From an uncultured Clostridia bacterium (lineage in GTDB: Bacteria; Bacillota; Clostridia; Oscillospirales; Ruminococcaceae): 32,572 bases of DNA. Positions 30,729 through 32,572 of this stretch are shown here, piece after piece (position 1 is the first letter of the stretch; each line of letters opens with the position of its first letter). The notes under the pieces are model-generated. The model made no database searches. It was not told the DNA's origin and worked only from the letters and a program-made list of their open reading frames with translations. The translations under genes were made by a program, and so were the position numbers. The stretch spans positions 1-32,572 of the forward strand of contig CANDVA010000026.1 in the NCBI GenBank assembly GCA_947389015.1, in the 5' to 3' direction.

Positions 30729-32572
30729 TTAGCCGAGGAGCTGCAGAATGGACTGCGGCTGCTGATTTGCCTGAGCGAGCATAGACTGAGCAGCCTGCTG
30801 GAGAATGTTGAACTTGGTGTAGTTCATCATCTCGGACGCCATATCCGTATCGCGGATCGAAGACTCTGCTTCGGTCAGGTTCTCGGAAGTGGTGGTCAGG
30901 TTGGTGATCTTGTGCTCGAGACGGTTCTGGATAGAACCGAATGTAGCTCTTACCATAGAGGTCTTGTTGATAGCCTTGTCGATCTGATCGATAGCGTAGT
31001 TAGCGCTCTTCTGATCAGCGAGGGACAGGGAAGCGGTGTTCAGACCGGTGGAGCGGCTGGACAGGTCGAGGTTAGCAACGAGACTGCCCATGTCAGCCGT
31101 GCCGTCCTGATTATAGGAGAACGAGAAGTTTACGCTGTCCTTGGTTCTTGCACCTGTCTGGAGGGTGAGGTTGTCGGTGTAAGTAAGAACACCGGTAGAG
31201 TTACCAAAGCTGTCTGCCTTGGAAACGCCAGCCTCTGCAACCTGAGCAGCCATAGTTGCAGCCTTGGGAGTTGCAACGGAGTGAACCGAAAGATCTTTCA
31301 TTTCAGCATAGTTGTAAGCATCAACGTTTACACCAAATTCAATGTCACTTGTAGCTCCAGTCTTAGGACCAGCAGGTACCGCAGGAACATTAGTGGTTGC
31401 CTTGGTAACAGTAAACGAAACGTTATCAGTTGCAGCAAGTCCGCCCAGATTTGCTGTCAGACCCCAAGTAGCCGCGTCACCTGCTTTAATATCTACGGTT
31501 TTACCATTAGCGTCAGTAAGCGTAAGCTTCATATTAACGCCTGCGCCAGAAACAACACCTGTTACTGCGCCATCTGCCAGACCTGCAGCAGCAAATGCAG
31601 TGCTAAACGCATTTGCATCAGCAACGGCAAGAGTACCGCCAGCACCAGAAGCGTCATCATTAGTTATCGCTCCGGCTGTAAAAGTATCCTTTGTTGTCGC
31701 GGGAGTACCAGGAGCATCAATTGTACCAACAGTAAACTTACCCAAGGTAATATTTACATCGCCATCCTCATAAGTAACAACACCATCTGTGTCTACTTGA
31801 ATTTTCGAATTAGCAGCCTCGTCGGTTATAGCTCCTGCAACACCGTCAGTATATGTGAACTTAAATTCAGCATCATCAAGTGCTTTCAAAGCGGTCTGCA
31901 TATCAGCACTCATAGCATCATCGGTTATACCATCGTCAAGTTTAAAGCTAACCTTACCAACCATGTCTGCCTGCGAAATCTTGTCTTCGTCTGCAATGGA
32001 GAAAGCTTTCTTTGTTCCATCATAGTCTTCATCAAGACCAACGTTTTTGGGAGCATAAGTCTTCTGTGCGGAGTTCTCAAACTGGATAGTAACAGTATCG
32101 CCTTTCTTAACGCCGCCATTCTTCATTTCATCAAAAATAGCGTTGGTAACAACGATATCTTCACCGGTCATCGGGTCTTTGCCCGCGATAACCTCAAAGC
32201 CGCCCTTACCGGAAGCATCAGTTCTGTCAACAGGACGAGCCTCGAGACCGGAAGCGCGTGCGCCGTCAACTATATTGCCGTCTGTATCGGTTACAGTGTC
32301 AGCTACCCAACGCTCGCCGTCGAACATAAAGGTAACGTTCAAGGTCTGCTTATCAGCAACATCTACGCCTACCGCATCCCAAACAGCATCAGCCTTAACC
32401 TTATCATAAGTAGACTGATCAACAAGTGTGTGCTCCTGATCTGCGCTGATATCGGTAGCCTTTTGAGCAAGGACAGTCTCGGTCACGCCGTTAGCGTAAC
32501 GGAACTCGCCGTTCTGTGCAACAGTACCGTCAGCCATAACGCCGCCGTTGAGAACAACTGTACCGTTGAAGT
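30729..32572 (-). CDS. fliC: Flagellin, C-terminal part (runs off window)
   Basis: At least 613 codons of flagellin are present on the minus strand. The reading frame is open to the window edge, so the Met at 32537 is internal and the N-terminal D0/D1 helices are missing from view. The C-terminus is diagnostic: IQNRLEHKITNLTTTSENL, SSIRDTDMASEMMNYTK and the final QAAQSMLAQANQQPQSILQLLG-type helix of D0/D1. The rest is an Ala/Thr/Asp/Gly-rich variable region of more than 450 residues, without cysteines and with repeated DG and TDG turns, expected to be exposed on the filament. A terminator follows the stop. The protein would exceed 750 residues, long for a flagellin. Confidence 0.94.
   Translation of the reverse strand, partial: FNGTVVLNGGVMADGTVAQNGEFRYANGVTETVLAQKATDISADQEHTLVDQSTYDKVKADAVWDAVGVDVADKQTLNVTFMFDGERWVADTVTDTDGNIVDGARASGLEARPVDRTDASGKGGFEVIAGKDPMTGEDIVVTNAIFDEMKNGGVKKGDTVTIQFENSAQKTYAPKNVGLDEDYDGTKKAFSIADEDKISQADMVGKVSFKLDDGITDDAMSADMQTALKALDDAEFKFTYTDGVAGAITDEAANSKIQVDTDGVVTYEDGDVNITLGKFTVGTIDAPGTPATTKDTFTAGAITNDDASGAGGTLAVADANAFSTAFAAAGLADGAVTGVVSGAGVNMKLTLTDANGKTVDIKAGDAATWGLTANLGGLAATDNVSFTVTKATTNVPAVPAGPKTGATSDIEFGVNVDAYNYAEMKDLSVHSVATPKAATMAAQVAEAGVSKADSFGNSTGVLTYTDNLTLQTGARTKDSVNFSFSYNQDGTADMGSLVANLDLSSRSTGLNTASLSLADQKSANYAIDQIDKAINKTSMVRATFGSIQNRLEHKITNLTTTSENLTEAESSIRDTDMASEMMNYTKFNILQQAAQSMLAQANQQPQSILQLLG

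Overview
The window looks like the chromosomal replication-origin region of a low-to-moderate GC member of the Bacillota (class Clostridia). The gene order dnaA-dnaN-yaaA-recF-remB/yaaB-gyrB-gyrA followed by mnmG-rsmG-noc-parA-parB, with three parS palindromes, is the classical Firmicutes oriC neighbourhood. Three secreted serpins, a flagellin and codon and base use suggest a motile gut Oscillospiraceae/Ruminococcaceae-type anaerobe. That host guess is an inference; a relative of [Eubacterium] siraeum, known to carry gut serpins, would fit.

Layout. 1-812: AT-rich origin DNA with hairpins and a 28-nt direct repeat built from paired TATTCAAC/TTTTCAACA boxes, then the dnaA promoter. 813-5240: dnaA, a second box-rich origin segment (2172-2472), dnaN, S4 protein YaaA, recF and the DUF370 protein. 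5241-6333: an accessory insert between yaaB and gyrB. It holds two small minus-strand genes (a DUF6809-like protein and a 58-residue ribbon-helix-helix-like protein), a probable small RNA, opposing promoters, a run of hairpins and a repeated TTGGCGT/ACGCCAA motif that also sits in the gyrB promoter. 6334-11610: gyrB, a YcxB-like membrane protein and gyrA. 11611-18318: parS, mnmG, rsmG, noc-like parB paralogue, two more parS, parA, parB and serS. 18485-23021: an ABC ATPase and a very large FtsX-type permease with about 470 residues of extracytoplasmic coiled coil. 23035-24918: a nitrilase-superfamily amidase and an M14-type aspartoacylase-like enzyme. 25083-30288: a probable operon of a DtxR/MntR-type regulator, three tandem lipoprotein serpins and a metallo-beta-lactamase-fold protein lacking the usual HxHxDH aspartate. 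30331-30651: an Fst/par-like type I toxin-antitoxin locus. 30729-32572 (minus): the C-terminal part of a long flagellin running off the window.

How the parts work together. The first 18 kb is a replication, segregation and supercoiling block: DnaA with its origin boxes, the sliding clamp, RecF, gyrase and a ParA-ParB-Noc system with local parS sites. All these genes run rightward, away from oriC. The right part is accessory and surface-oriented: exporter, tethered protease inhibitors and flagellin.

The most interesting item is the compact locus at 30331-30651. A 30-residue Fst-like membrane peptide and a convergent antisense RNA share one bidirectional terminator and a pair of direct repeats covering the toxin start codon. 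Also noteworthy are the serpin array with divergent reactive loops, the non-canonical origin repeats, and the small-RNA/operator cluster between yaaB and gyrB.
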